Part shown: piece after piece, positions 11,690 through 23,566 of the stretch | Layout: each line of letters starts with the position of its first letter | Numbering within the stretch: the stretch's first letter is position 1 | From: Panagrolaimus kolymaensis | Taxonomy: Eukaryota; Nematoda; Chromadorea; Rhabditida; Panagrolaimidae | DNA: 64,000 nucleotides | Assembly (NCBI GenBank): GCA_028622995.1 | Contig: JAJQJQ010000031.1 | Coordinates: 2,294,001 to 2,358,000 of the forward strand | Direction of reading: 5' to 3' | Translations under genes and position numbers: made by a program | Notes under the pieces: model-generated | What the model was told of the DNA's origin: nothing | Databases searched by the model: none | What the model saw: the letters and a program-made list of their open reading frames with translations, nothing else

Positions 11690-11756
11690 ATAAAGTTACA
11701 CAACACTTTTGTTTTAAATTTGGAAATTATTTATTGGTTTTTATTTGTAAAAGAAT

Positions 11757-11960
11757 TTTTAATAAGAATAAAAATGTGGCATTAAAAATAAAGGATGAAA
11801 CAGCAAAAAAAGCAATATGAAAGAAGATGAAACCTTACGAAGTCTTTTCCTTTTGCTAAGCAGAAAAAAAAAAGAAATTTTTTTTTTTGACATTCATTGA
11901 TTTTTTAAACTACCTTTTTTATACTCATTTTCTTTTTCTTCTTTGCCATTATTTAAATTA
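11757..11960 (+). repeat. Third, degraded copy of the Orai 3' flank
   Basis: Matches 5660-5850 in the same order and orientation: ataaaaatgtggcattaaaa, ggatgaaacagcaaaaaaag, cattcattgattttttaaac and tatactcatttt. Together with 5928-6150 it brackets the MARVEL-like gene, the palindrome and the small TM orphan. Confidence 0.7.
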
Positions 11961-12077
11961 TTTTCTTTTGTTTTCTTTGTTTTTGCTTTTTATTTGTGAT
12001 CAATAGAAATTTTCTCTTTTAAAAAGAAAAAGTAGGATTTAAAGAATTTAAAAATAAAATAAGCTATAAATCCGGAA

Positions 12078-15000
12078 ATGTCATCAACCACAGGGGACGA
12101 CAACACAACAAAAATTAATGCATCTAAAAGCCGATTTCCTCCATCCCGGCCATGGACAGCTAGTGGAAGTCGTTCGCCATTTTCAAATACTGAAGAACCT
12201 TCTAATAATTCTAATTCTACTCCACAATTCCAAACTGCTGAACAAATACAAAAACAACAACGAAGAAAAAAAAGTACTGTTTTTGAACGTTCCCTTATTA
12301 GCGGTGTCAGTGGTGTTGGAGGAAGTAGTAGCAGAAGACAACGAAAAGCTGCAGAACGTCATCATGCTCCTCCATTAAATGCTAATGATGATGACCAATC
12401 AAGTTTAAAAGAAGAAGACAACGTCGAGGAAGAAGAAGAAGAAGCTAAAGGTCGTCTAAAAAAGAGCAGCAAACGCTTGTCATCATCAGCTAATTATAGA
12501 AAATACAGTGTCTCACTGCGGCGAGAATTTTCAGAAAAGAAATTGCAACAAAAAAATCAAAAAATGGAAGAAGAAAAAGAAAAGGTAAGAATTTTTTTTG
12601 CTTTAAATATTTTAAATATTTTTTTGTGGATTAAAATTCCTTTTTTTCCATTATATATTTTTTCTTCTTCAGAATAATATTCCTAAAGCTGAAAAGCCAA
12701 CTACGGCAACCGAAGAGCAACTAAAGCCATCGATTAATGGCTCAGCAACAACAACAGCAATAAAACATGAAAATAATAATGAACAACAAATTTCCACCAT
12801 AAAACCTTCAACAAAATTTGTAAATGTTGCAAAAGTAAAACAAATATTTTTTTATTACATTTTTAAAATATATTTTTTTGTTTTAGAGTTTTAAAAATCT
12901 TTCAAGCATTCGATTTCGTAAAAGTCGAGTGGCCGATTCTTCCGGAATTAATGCAGCTTCACAAAATCAAACAGAATTTTTAAAAAAATTTGGTTTAACA
13001 AATTTTATGATTCAAGCTGACGATCGTGAAGAATATAAAAGAAATAAATTAAAATATATTTTTAATAAATTAGTTTTTGATTCAAATGCAAGATATTTTT
13101 ATTATTGGTTAACTATCGTTTCGATGGCATATGTATATAATTTAATTGTTAGTCGTCATTATTTTAATTTTTATAGTTTTTATCCTCCAAAATTTTAGGT
13201 TCCAATTGCGAGGGCAGTGTTTACGGACATCTCTGCTGGATCTCTTTGGTTGCCATGGATGGGATTGGATTTATTTTTTGATTCCATTTATTTTTTAGAT
13301 ATGTTTATTCGATCCAGAACAGGTAAGTAAAACCCTTTTACTATCAATATCTAAATTTATAAAAATTTAAACTTTATTTTTAGGCTTTTTGGAACAGGGT
13401 TTACTTGTTCGAGACGTTAAACGTACAGCGAAAGGATATGTTAAAAGCATTCAATTTCGATTAGATCTTTTAAGCTTTTTTCCTGCAGATTATATTATGA
13501 TGTTAATATTTCGAAAGCCTCTACCAATTTTTCGATTAAATCGATTGCTTCGAAGAGATAGAGTTCAGAAATTTATGGAACAAACAGAAACCAGGTAAAA
13601 TTTAATTTTTTTGGATATCTAAATATGCAATTTTTTTTCAGAAGTTCCATGCCCAATGTTTTTCGTGTTAGTGCAGTTGTTTGGTATATTTGCGTAATTA
13701 TTCATTGGAATGCTTGCTTTTATTTTTTAATTTCTGAATATGTTGGTTTGGGTTCAGATGGATGGGTTTATGGAAATAAAAATATTCAAGCTATGCCTCC
13801 GTAAGTTTCCTATCTCTTTTTTTTTATGTTTGACATAAAATAATTGTTTTAGTGGGAGTGCTGTTGCCGATACTTTAGCTCGTCGATATGTTTATAGCTT
13901 TTATTGGTCCACATTAATTTTAACCACAATTGGTGAAGTTCCATGGCCTCAACAAAATATTGAATTTGTTTTTGTTACTCTCGATTTAATGTGCGGTGTT
14001 TTAATTTTTGCTACCATCGTCGGTAATGTAGGAACTATGATTTCGAATATGAGTGTTGCGAGAGCTGATTTTCAAACCAAAATGGATTCCATTAAACAAT
14101 TTATGGAACTTCGAAGGGTTAGTAAAGCCCTGGAAGTTCGAGTTATTAAATGGTTTGATTATTTATGGGATAATAAACAAGGATTAAATGATCAACAAGT
14201 TTTGCATGTTTTACCCGATAAATTACAAGCTGAAATTGCAATGCATGTTCATTTTGAAACTTTAAGAAAAGTTAGAATATTTCAGGTATTTTTTAAAAAT
14301 AGTTTTAAAAAAATAAAAAGCAGGAATAATTATTTTTTATAGGATTGCGAAGCCGGATTATTAGCTGAATTGGTGCTCAAATTGAAGCTACAAGTCTTTA
14401 GCCCCGGTGATTTTATTTGTCGAAAAGGCGATATTGGAAGAGAAATGTATATCGTGAAACGAGGAAAATTGCAAGTTGTTGCTGATGATGGAATTACAGT
14501 TTATGCAACATTAATGGAAGGCGCAGTTTTTGGTGAACTTAGTATTCTCAATATTGCAGGTTAGCTTATTCTTTTATTTTCTCGCCAAACCTATAATTTT
14601 ATTTTTTTAGGAAGTAAAAATGGTAATCGACGAACAGCTAATGTTCGTTCAGTTGGGTATACCGATCTTTTCGTCCTCAATAAAACTGATTTATGGACTG
14701 CTTTAAGGGAATACCCGGAAGCAAGAAAAATGCTTATTCAAAAAGTATGCTTTAAAAAAATTTAAATTTCATAAAGTCATTTTTCACATTTTTACTATTT
14801 TTAAAGGGACGTGAAATTTTAAGAAAGGATAATCTCTTAGATGAAAATGCACCGGAAGAAAATAAAACTGCTGAAGAAATTGCAGATGAATTACAAGCGA
14901 ATGTGAGATTATTGCAACAAAAGTAAGGCATATTATTATAAATAGCGGGCGGCAGCTTTAATATTAGCACTCCCGCACACACCTTTATTTGATTTGCTTA

Positions 15001-15246
15001 ATCAAGTATGAAAAATAAACCTATTCCATTTCCCTTTTTAGAATTGCGCGACTAATCGCGGAAAGAATAAATACGGATGAAAAATTAAAATCAAGAATTG
15101 AATATATGGAACAAAAATTAGCTAAATATGAAGCTCCTTCTGATGAATCTGAGGAAAGCAGTGACGAAAATGATAAAGCAGACGATGGAGATGGAAAAAT
15201 TGTTGAAAAAATTATTGTTCCAAGTCGAAATAAAAAAGATGTATAA
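12078..15246 (+). CDS. Cyclic nucleotide-gated cation channel alpha subunit (TAX-4/CNG-3 type)
   Basis: Eleven exons: 12078-12584, 12673-12834, 12887-13147, 13199-13322, 13384-13594, 13642-13800, 13853-14285, 14343-14559, 14611-14744, 14807-14922, 15042-15246, giving 842 aa. About 230 disordered, basic residues lead to S1-S6 (S4 around [15 protein letters not shown]). The pore loop has the CNG filter [10 protein letters not shown], whose Glu is the Ca2+-binding filter residue of A-type subunits. The C-linker ([20 protein letters not shown]) and cyclic-nucleotide-binding domain follow. The phosphate cassette reads [11 protein letters not shown]...NRRTANVRS with the cGMP-anchoring Arg and Thr. 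A coiled coil ([17 protein letters not shown]) precedes an acidic tail. In nematodes such channels sit in sensory cilia downstream of guanylate cyclases. AATAAA lies at 15262-15267. Family assignment is certain; TAX-4 versus CNG-3 is not. Confidence 0.95.
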
Positions 15247-15337
15247 AAAATTAATTCAACGAATAAATTTTTATTTGCTTTTGTATGTCTGAAACAACTT
15301 CGAAGAAGCTTTTTTGTCAATCTTTTTTGCATTTGAC

Positions 15338-15411
15338 AGTCGTCGTCGATGGATAAAAATAGTTCCACTTCGGCCGTGAATTTTCCTGATCCCAAAATGT
15401 CAAAAAAATAA
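15338..15411 (+). promoter_or_regulatory. Candidate SL trans-splice acceptor and short leader ORF downstream of the CNG gene
   Basis: A good acceptor (ttgcatttgacag, AG at 15338-15339) lies 93 nt after the CNG stop and 72 nt after its AATAAA, the spacing typical of nematode operons. Ten nt further, ATG 15349 opens a frame MDKNSSTSAVNFPDPKMSKK that ends at 15411. It may be the true first exon of the 15777 gene: a gtcaaa donor after AT would join the 15880 exon in frame. It may also be a leader ORF. Confidence 0.4.
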
Positions 15412-15776
15412 ATATTCACTAAAAACCAAGAGATCATTAATTAAAAAATACTGTATGCACTAATTTCTTTTTCTTTTAAAATTTTAACATAAAAAGTTTT
15501 TTCTTGAATTTTTGCATTTAAAAGGTTTCTTTTATTTTTCCCTTCCATGAAAGAAGAAAAACCACTTGCGTCAATAATATAAAAAATGGTGGTGGCACAT
15601 ACAAGGAAGCCATATATTTATAAAATATTGAAGCTTTAAAAGATTAAGAAAAGGAGAAATATAACAAGTGAATGAGAGCTCTCTGTTTTCTTATAATATT
15701 TTTTTATCACATGAATGCAAGAAAAATTATTAAACAGAATTTATTTTTCTTATTTATTAATTTATTTATTTGAAAT

Positions 15777-16410
15777 ATGGGCGAAAGGACTTTTATTAAA
15801 CTTCATTTTTTAAGAAAAGTATATCCAATAAGGTTTGAACCTTATTTTTTGAAGTTTAAAAATTATATTATTGTTTCAGAAAAATTGTGATAGCAGCTTC
15901 AACAGTTTTTGTATTTTTATCATTTTTAATTGTTCTTGAAAGTGCATTTATTTTAAGTGCAAATAGCAAAGGTGGCAGCCCATTTTTAGTTATTTTTTCT
16001 TATATTTTAGCTTGGTTACTTGTCGCAATAGGGTTATTTGGTTTAAAAGTTGGTATATTATCTCAAAATTTGGGCCATCATCGTTCTTCAATTGGATCTC
16101 GACCTAATTCCGCTCCAAATTGGGTGCCTTCACCCGAGCCTGATCAAGAATTGGTTAATTTTACTCTTCCAGGTTTGTTGGGTTTATTTTTTTTTAATTT
16201 GCATAAAATTTAAATTCAATTGTAGGTTCGGTTCAAACCACAACGGTTGAAGTGCTTTATCCTCCTCCACCTCCTCGATATTCATCGTTATCAAGTTCAG
16301 CCGCGGGTGATCGATTACAACGCCCTCCACTTGTAACAAGACCAGCAACTTCACCCATTTCATCCCCTCCTCCACCATATCTACCAACTTCCGGTTTGCC
16401 TATTCATTAA
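15777..16410 (+). CDS. Two-TM protein with proline-rich PPxY-like C-terminus
   Basis: Exons 15777-15832, 15880-16172 and 16226-16410 give 177 aa starting MGERTFIKLHFLRKVYPIR. TM1 is around residues 20-40 (IVIAASTVFVFLSFLIVL) and TM2 around 52-72 (LVIFSYILAWLLVAIGLFGL). The C-terminal half is Pro/Ser-rich, with PPPPPRYSS and PPPPYLP, resembling PY motifs that bind WW-domain E3 ligases; that role is inferred from motif shape only. The start is uncertain: an alternative first exon at 15349 is also phase-compatible. It follows the CNG gene on the same strand and may share an operon with it. Family not recognised. Confidence 0.6.
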
Positions 16411-17164
16411 CTATTATTTATTCACTTTACTATTATATTTATTTATTGATACTTAAAATTTTGTTTTCACTATTTATTTTAAAAAGTTTGACGCATAATA
16501 AAAAAAATTATATTCAAAGTTAGTTAGTTATGTGTTTCAAACCTTTAATATCGAAAATGAAGATGAGTTCATTATTCAATTGTTTGTTTGTTGCTGCTTG
16601 CAAAAGCAAGCGTCTTCTGTCAAAAAAAAGAAAGAAAAAAATTTATTTGGATAAATTTGGTTTGGGCGGAGGCGACGAAAAATTGACACTGTAAAATATA
16701 GATGCAAACAAGCAAAGAATAATAATAAAAAAAGAAGATGCGCCGCCACGGGCTGTCAAATAAATAATCGCTTATACATAATTAAAGTAAAAAAAAAAGG
16801 TCAAAAGCAAAAGAAATATTTTTAGTCCAACAATTTTTTGCGCGAATCTAAAAGAAGACGATAATTGACTTACTTGAAGGCATATATCTTTTTTTATTGT
16901 GTTATCCAAAAAAAGCTTTTGATCTTTCTATTTTTAAATGTTTAATTAAGAAAAAAAATTTTTTATTCGATTGAAACAACAAAGGCGGTGCAACAAACAA
17001 TATATGTTTTTGACATTGTTTTGTTCCAATAAAGTTTTACACACGCAAATCTTGAAATAATCCCTTTATTGTTGTTTGACTTTCTTGATTCTCGTTTGAT
17101 CGCTAAATTTTTGCTTATACATTTCTTTTAAATTTTGCTTGAAACTTTTGTTTTTCTTTTTATA
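16411..17164. other. Intergenic, upstream region of paralogue A
   Basis: AT-rich, no coding frame. A weak spliced-leader acceptor (tttttatag) ends at 17165, 12 nt before the ATG of paralogue A. Confidence 0.5.
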
Positions 17165-17177
17165 GTTTTTTGGTGGC

Positions 17178-20100
17178 ATGGCAAATTTACCGCCATCCAA
17201 CATGATGACGAAAAGTATTCGTCTGCTATTATTTATTTCTTTATTTATGTTTAATATTATACAAGCTCAAATTCCATTATCCATGAATTCCATGGGTCAT
17301 GCATTTTATAATCATCCAGATGTTTCTTTAACTCCATATTCTGATGATATTTCAAATCAAAACAGTAGTTGTCGAGTTGGAGGATCATGTACTCAATGTT
17401 CCCATTGGTTTAATGAAAATGATGTTTGTGATACAGAAAAAGAATTGCCCATTTATCATTGCAATTCTCAAGGGTAAATTATTTTATAATAATTTTTTTT
17501 GGCTCTCATTACTGTTATTTAAATTTTTTAGTATCATCGAGCAAGATAGTGACGCTTATTTAATTTGCAATAAAAAAAAGCGACTCGAAGCTAAAATATG
17601 CCCGGCTGGAAGTATTTTCCAAGAAGGCAATGGATGTCAAGATCCTACAAAAGTTACTTTTCGACAATCCGCTGTTACTGGTATGTATTAGCTAACCAAG
17701 TATTTCGGAGGCACAAAAGGTTATGCTCTCCGTTTACTAACCCTACTAGCAATAGGACAGTGAAAATCTTTTTCTGGTTTAGGTCATTTTTCAGGTAGTG
17801 GTCGAGTTGGTGATATTTGCAGCTTCAACACTGATTGTTTAAGTGTATGTTTCTAATTATGTAAAAAGAAAATTATTAAAAATTTGTATCTTTTAGGGAA
17901 TGTATTGCTCTGGTGGACTTTGCACATGTTTAAGCACTTATATCCTTCGAGAAAGTTATTGCTATGAAAGTAATAAACATACTTAAAAAATTATTTTGAA
18001 ACCATAAAAATCATTTATTATTTATTTTTAGAAATTAATCCTAATCAACCAGGATGCACATATGATATTCAATGTTCAGCTGTTTGGCCTAATGCTAAAT
18101 GCAATGTTGATTCGGGAATTGGTACTTGCAGATGCCCAGAAAATAGTCACGTTGCTAGAGAAACCAGAGATGGATGGGTTTGTGTTTCCCTTAAAGACCA
18201 AGGAACAGGTGGCACATCACCTCTTTATTTCATTTGTCCTTTACCTGAAGGGGCTGGATTTAAAATTGCTTTAAATGATCCAGCTCCTCAATTTGGTTCC
18301 TTTCCAGTTGGATGCACTTCTGGGTCTTCAGCTACTGTAGAACCCGTGGCTGGTTTACATGGTGGTGCTTCATGTATTTGGCCAAGCACAGGAGAATTTG
18401 TTGGAGATCTCTATGATTGCGTTCATACAGCTCCAAGTGTAAAATTACAAGCTCAATTTCCTCAATCTCAATATGCTCCATCCGCTGATGGAGTGTGCTG
18501 CCCTTCAAGAGCTTTAGCTTGCATCCAACCTCAAGTAACTGGACCTAATCCAACTGAACCTCGATGGTGGTATAATTCCGTAACGGGGACATGTCAACAA
18601 TTTTTATGGGATCCTGCAGCCACTCAAGCCCAATTTCATAGCGCCAATAACTTCCGAACAATTGATCATTGTGAAAGTTATTGTCGTGACACATGCTCCC
18701 GGGGAAGTCCACAATATGCAAATGAAGCAAATGTATTTTCTGAACGTCCCATTCATGGATGTTCCACGTCAATAACATGCGCAAATGAATATCAATGTAC
18801 AGCAATTGGAAGTCAACACCTTTGTTGTTCAACACCTTCGGCAATTTGCAGTAGTAAGGGTGGAAGACCTTTGGATTTACATCCTAGAACTACATTCTAC
18901 CATCAAGGCTTCACAAGTCATACAGCAAAAGAAAATGTAAGATTTTACTATGATGTGGCAAGTGGAAGATGTCAAGATTTTCTTTACAAAGGAAATGGTG
19001 GAAATTTTAATAACTTTTTATCCAAACATGAATGTGAAATGTTTTGTGCACGCTGTAAGTTTTAAATCGAAAAAAAGTAATAAAAAAAAAGCAACAACAA
19101 AATTTTTTTAAGTGCAATGCGATCGAGGAACTCCATTAAAAATAGGTGAAGATGCTCAAAGATGCCAATCAAATGCCCAATGTCCAAGTTCCCATGAATG
19201 TAAAGCAGATCAAGGGGTTTGCTGTCCCAGAAAACGTATGTCACAGAAACTTAAGAATTTGTTTATCAGAAAAGCTTTTTAGAAACAATTTGTTCTCAAC
19301 CTCTTCGAATTGGAGATTGCACAGAAAATGTAAAACGATATTGGTACAACGCCGTGAGTCGACAATGTCAAATGTTTGAATTTACTGGTTGCCAAGGAAA
19401 TGATAATAATTTTGAAACCATTTTGGAATGTCAAAATTTTTGCAAAAATGCTATTCGTAAGAAGCCATAATTTTTTTTCCATAAAAATAAATTTATTTTT
19501 AGCTGAACCTCGTTGCATGCAAGGTCAAGCTTACAAAGACACATTTGGAAACTTTGTTCAATGCAATCATGGAAGTTCAAGTTCTAATTGTCCACCAAAT
19601 TATGAATGCTATTTTGATGGAAATTTATGGGGTTGTTGTCCAACTAAACCATACACATGTTCTTTAACTCATGATAATGGAGTTCAATGTGGCGCAGGCA
19701 CAACATTTAAATATTTTTATAATTCCCAAACTCAAGCTTGTGACTCTTTTCAATATAATGGCTGCGATGGAAATTCCAATAATTTTGCTAATCGAGAAGC
19801 TTGTGAAGAATATTGCGGAGTTGGAGGCTGCCCACATGGAGGTTTACCTATGAGGGATCACACCGGCCAACTTATGGTTTGCACTTCTCAAGAAGTTTGT
19901 CCTTCCTCGCATGAATGTACCACAGTTTTTGTTTCATCGAATACCATTAATCGTTGTTGCCCAACCAAAGCTCATGTTTGCTCACTTCCACCACTTCAAG
20001 GAACCCTTTGTGGCTCTCATCAACTTACTCGATATTATTTTAATATTGTCACAGGGCAATGTTCGCCGTTCCAATTTAATGGGTGCGATGGAAATCAAAA

Positions 20101-22800
20101 TAATTTTGTTTCACTTTCAAAATGCAATAATTTTTGTATGAGTAATTGTAAGTATTATGGGAATTTCTGTAGCCTCTAATCTCATCGTTTATCTTTAGCT
20201 TGTCCCGCCGGCGCTGTGGTTTACATGGATCCAAATGATCAAAAACCCATTCTTTGCAATGAAGCCCTAAAAAATAGTTGTCCACCAAATTATGAATGCA
20301 CTTTTAATCCTCTTCTAAATAATTATGTTTGTTGTGGCTCATCTGATATGGGAGTTTGTCCTGAAACAGAAAAGGCTTATGTAAATGCCTTTGATATGAC
20401 AGCAAAAGAATGTATGATAAATATGGAAGGTTCATGTCCTTCGAATTATCTTTGTCGATTTAATCTTCAAAAAAATAAATATTATTGCTGCTCATCGTTT
20501 AATGGAAAAACTTGCCCAGTTGGAAAATTCCTTTACAGAGATGCAAGAAATGGAAATCCCATTCGTTGCACAATCGGAAAGGAGCAATGTCCCGATGGAT
20601 ATTCATGTCAATCATATCTTAAAGGCTCCTTCCAGGGCTTCTGCTGTTCCGCTACCAGTAAGTGATATAATTTTTATAAGTAATCCTTTTTGAACATATA
20701 GTTGATGCTTCAGCGATATGCCCTGATGAAGCTGAATTCCTCGTGGATGAATCAAGTCAGCAACCAAGAATTTGCACTATGGGCGCATTTGTTTCCTGCC
20801 CCAATGGATACACCTGTCGAGCCACTCATGCATCAAATGAAGGGTTCTGTTGTCGTGGACATGTAGTTTCTGTGAATGACGGATGTCCACCGGGAAATTT
20901 TGTTCATATGCTTGATAGTGAAATAGCAAATTGTGATCCCTTTAATCCTCCAAACGCACCATGCCCTGGAGGATATACATGTCAATGGTCAACCGCTAAT
21001 CAAAGATATCAATGTTGTGGAAATCGACCTTTGCCGGTACCGGAAAAGAAAAAAGATGGTTGCCCACCTTCACAAATTGCTTTTCAAGATGGTGATGCAG
21101 CTAGAGTTTGCACAGCTGGTGGACATACTTGCCCGATTGGTTATTTCTGTCAATTTTCCACTACCAATAATCAATTCCAATGTTGCGGTGTTTCTGCTGG
21201 TTGCCCCAATGATCAAGTATCTTTTATTGGACTTCGAGGTGAACCAGAAAAATGCCTTCCAACTTCACCTAATTGCCCTACTGGCTACACATGCCAGAAA
21301 ACTTTGAGCAATCAACATATTTGTTGCACCGTTCGAGTTCAATCAAGTAAGCAAAGAAAAAAAAATAAAAAATAAAAGATTTTTGTATAAAAATAATTTT
21401 ATTTTAGAGGATTGCTCAGTTGAAAAAGTTTTCATTGATGGAATTTGTTTACGTCGAGCTGAACCCGGAGATGAATGCACCCACAATAAACAATGCAATG
21501 GAGGTTCCATTTGCGAGGATGGAAAATGTGTTTGTTCAAATAAAATGCAACTAAACGGAAAATATTGTCAACCCATTCCAACTTGCACGGAGAAACAAAT
21601 ACTTTTGGATGGAATTTGTCAAAATTTAGTTCAAATTGGTGAACGTTGCCTCTCATCTCGACAATGTCCTGAAACAAGCTATTGCATTTCTGGACGATGT
21701 AATTGCAAGCGAGGCCAAATTGAAGAAAATGGAAAATGTGTTCAAGAAGAAGAAACAGAAGAAGTTGTGACACCTAAAAGGCCAAAAGCTAATAGCAAAC
21801 CAAAGCCATGTAAGAGCGAACTCTATCTCGAATGTTTGATAATAATTAAAAATATTTTTTTAGTGATTACAAAATGCTTTAATCCCAGTTTATCAGCCTA
21901 TAGAGATCCAGTAACCGATCGAGTTAAATTCTGTTCTCCCATGACTGATGGATGCCCAGAAAATTATTATTGCCAATTAAATGCTGTAAAGCAACAATAT
22001 ATTTGTTGTGGAATTCCTGAAGGTCGAAAGAATGGTGTATTACATACTCGAGATGTATGCCCTCGAGGAAGGATACCATATTTACTAAATGGTCAACCAC
22101 AAAAATGCTCTAAAACCCGTTGTCCTAAAGGTTATCAATGCGTTTATAATGGACATGATTATTTTTGCTGCTCACATACAATGAATTCTGGAACTTCATT
22201 TTCTAAACCTAAAATTATTTCACAAAGTTTGTTTTATCGAAAAAATCATTTATGCAATTAAAAATTAATTTTAGAACATGATCAATGCCCATGGGGTGCT
22301 TCATTAATTTATCCCGCTACTCATACTCCAGTTACTTGTGACCCCAGATCTAAAACTTGTCCATTAGGATATTCATGTGAGAGAAGTAGAACAAGCAGAT
22401 CATTCATTTGTTGCTCATTAAGATTGCGAGATGATGTTGGACAACGTAAGCTTTAATTATTAAATACATTTTTTTATATTGAGAGTTTTTTTTTGCAGAT
22501 GGCTGCCCTCAAAATACTGTGCAAGTTCAAAGACTCGTGAGTAATGGTGTAATTCAAAAACATTGTGGTGAGCTATTTTTTTAGTTTTATTTATGTCAAA
22601 AGTTGAATCTAAAACAATAAAAAAGAAAAAACGATAGATTCAACAAAGCAAACTAAAATAAATACAAATCATTTTCTTAATAAAAAAAAATATATGAATG
22701 TCTTTTTTCTTTTTTAGAACGTGCTTGTCCGCCACATTCTCGCCCAATTGGTGGTATATGCTATGAAGTAGCCGCCGATGACCAAGCCAAGAAAAATTAG
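17178..22800 (+). CDS. Paralogue A: secreted multi-Kunitz / lustrin-repeat protein (1,578 aa)
   Basis: Exons: 17178-17473, 17532-17680, 17783-17844 (or from 17795), 17897-17969, 18032-19054, 19113-19235, 19283-19456, 19503-20147, 20199-20657, 20702-21346, 21408-21809, 21864-22226, 22275-22445, 22499-22567, 22718-22800. Nearly all introns are phase 1. Order: signal peptide ([18 protein letters not shown]), chitin-binding-like Cys region (YLICNKKK...CPAGSIF), EB module ([13 protein letters not shown]), Kunitz 1 (18520-18690), lustrin, Kunitz 2 (18845-19052), lustrin, Kunitz 3 (19290-19447), lustrin, Kunitz 4 (19660-19817), lustrin, Kunitz 5 (19975-20140). Then about seven lustrin modules, two EB-like knots, three lustrin modules and a terminal [14 protein letters not shown]. 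Kunitz 1 and 2 lack Cys14/Cys38; Kunitz 3 P1 is Thr. Probably extracellular matrix or cuticle. Unlike B-D, it lacks a basic site before the EB module. Confidence 0.9.
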
Positions 22801-23566
22801 TGGTAGTAGCATGATGATTGACAGGTTGCTTCCATTCCATTGCGCACACGTCGTCGATGTCATCAAACTATCAAAGAATGAATATTTAAAAAAAACTTTT
22901 CACCTTTTTAAGAAACGATAATTATTTTTCTTTATTTTATTATTTTGTTACGTATTAATTAATTATTTCTTTATATTGACGGCTTCTTCTTCTTCTCACG
23001 ACACAAGATTCTTTTTTTTTTCGACACCTTCTAACGCCGTCCTCTTCTTTTAGTTTTTCTTTCTGTATTTTTTTTATTTTTTCATTTTAGACAAAGATGT
23101 CATAGTTTCGTCTTTGGATGGATCACTTTTTAGTGAACACCTAAGCATCGTGTCGATTTTTCCAATATCCATAGATAATTTATTTTATTTTTTTTTGTAT
23201 TTCTTTCGGGTTTATTAAATTTTCTATGGAATTAAAAATTATTTTTTTATCAAAAAAGCATCATTAAAGTTTTGATATCTTTTCTTTGTTAATTGTTTTT
23301 CTTGGTCTTCCATTCTCCTCCATATTGTTTTTTTTAAACGATATCCTTTCTCCCGTAAGATATATTATCTTCCAACCTTTTTTTTCTTCGAGTTATTGTT
23401 TGCTAATTAACATATTTTGTTAATAATTTATTCCTTTTTCTAGTAATCAAGTATTAAAAGGTAAATCTTTATTAATAGTTTGGATTTGGACAGTATTGTT
23501 GTTTTTGTTTTTTGTTATTTTTCAAATAAATAAAAATATTAAAAAATACTCAAACGAGAAGGGTCA
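22801..23566. other. Intergenic A-B
   Basis: AT- and pyrimidine-rich spacer holding the 3' UTR of A and the promoter of B. I see no coding frame, repeat or RNA gene. Confidence 0.5.
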
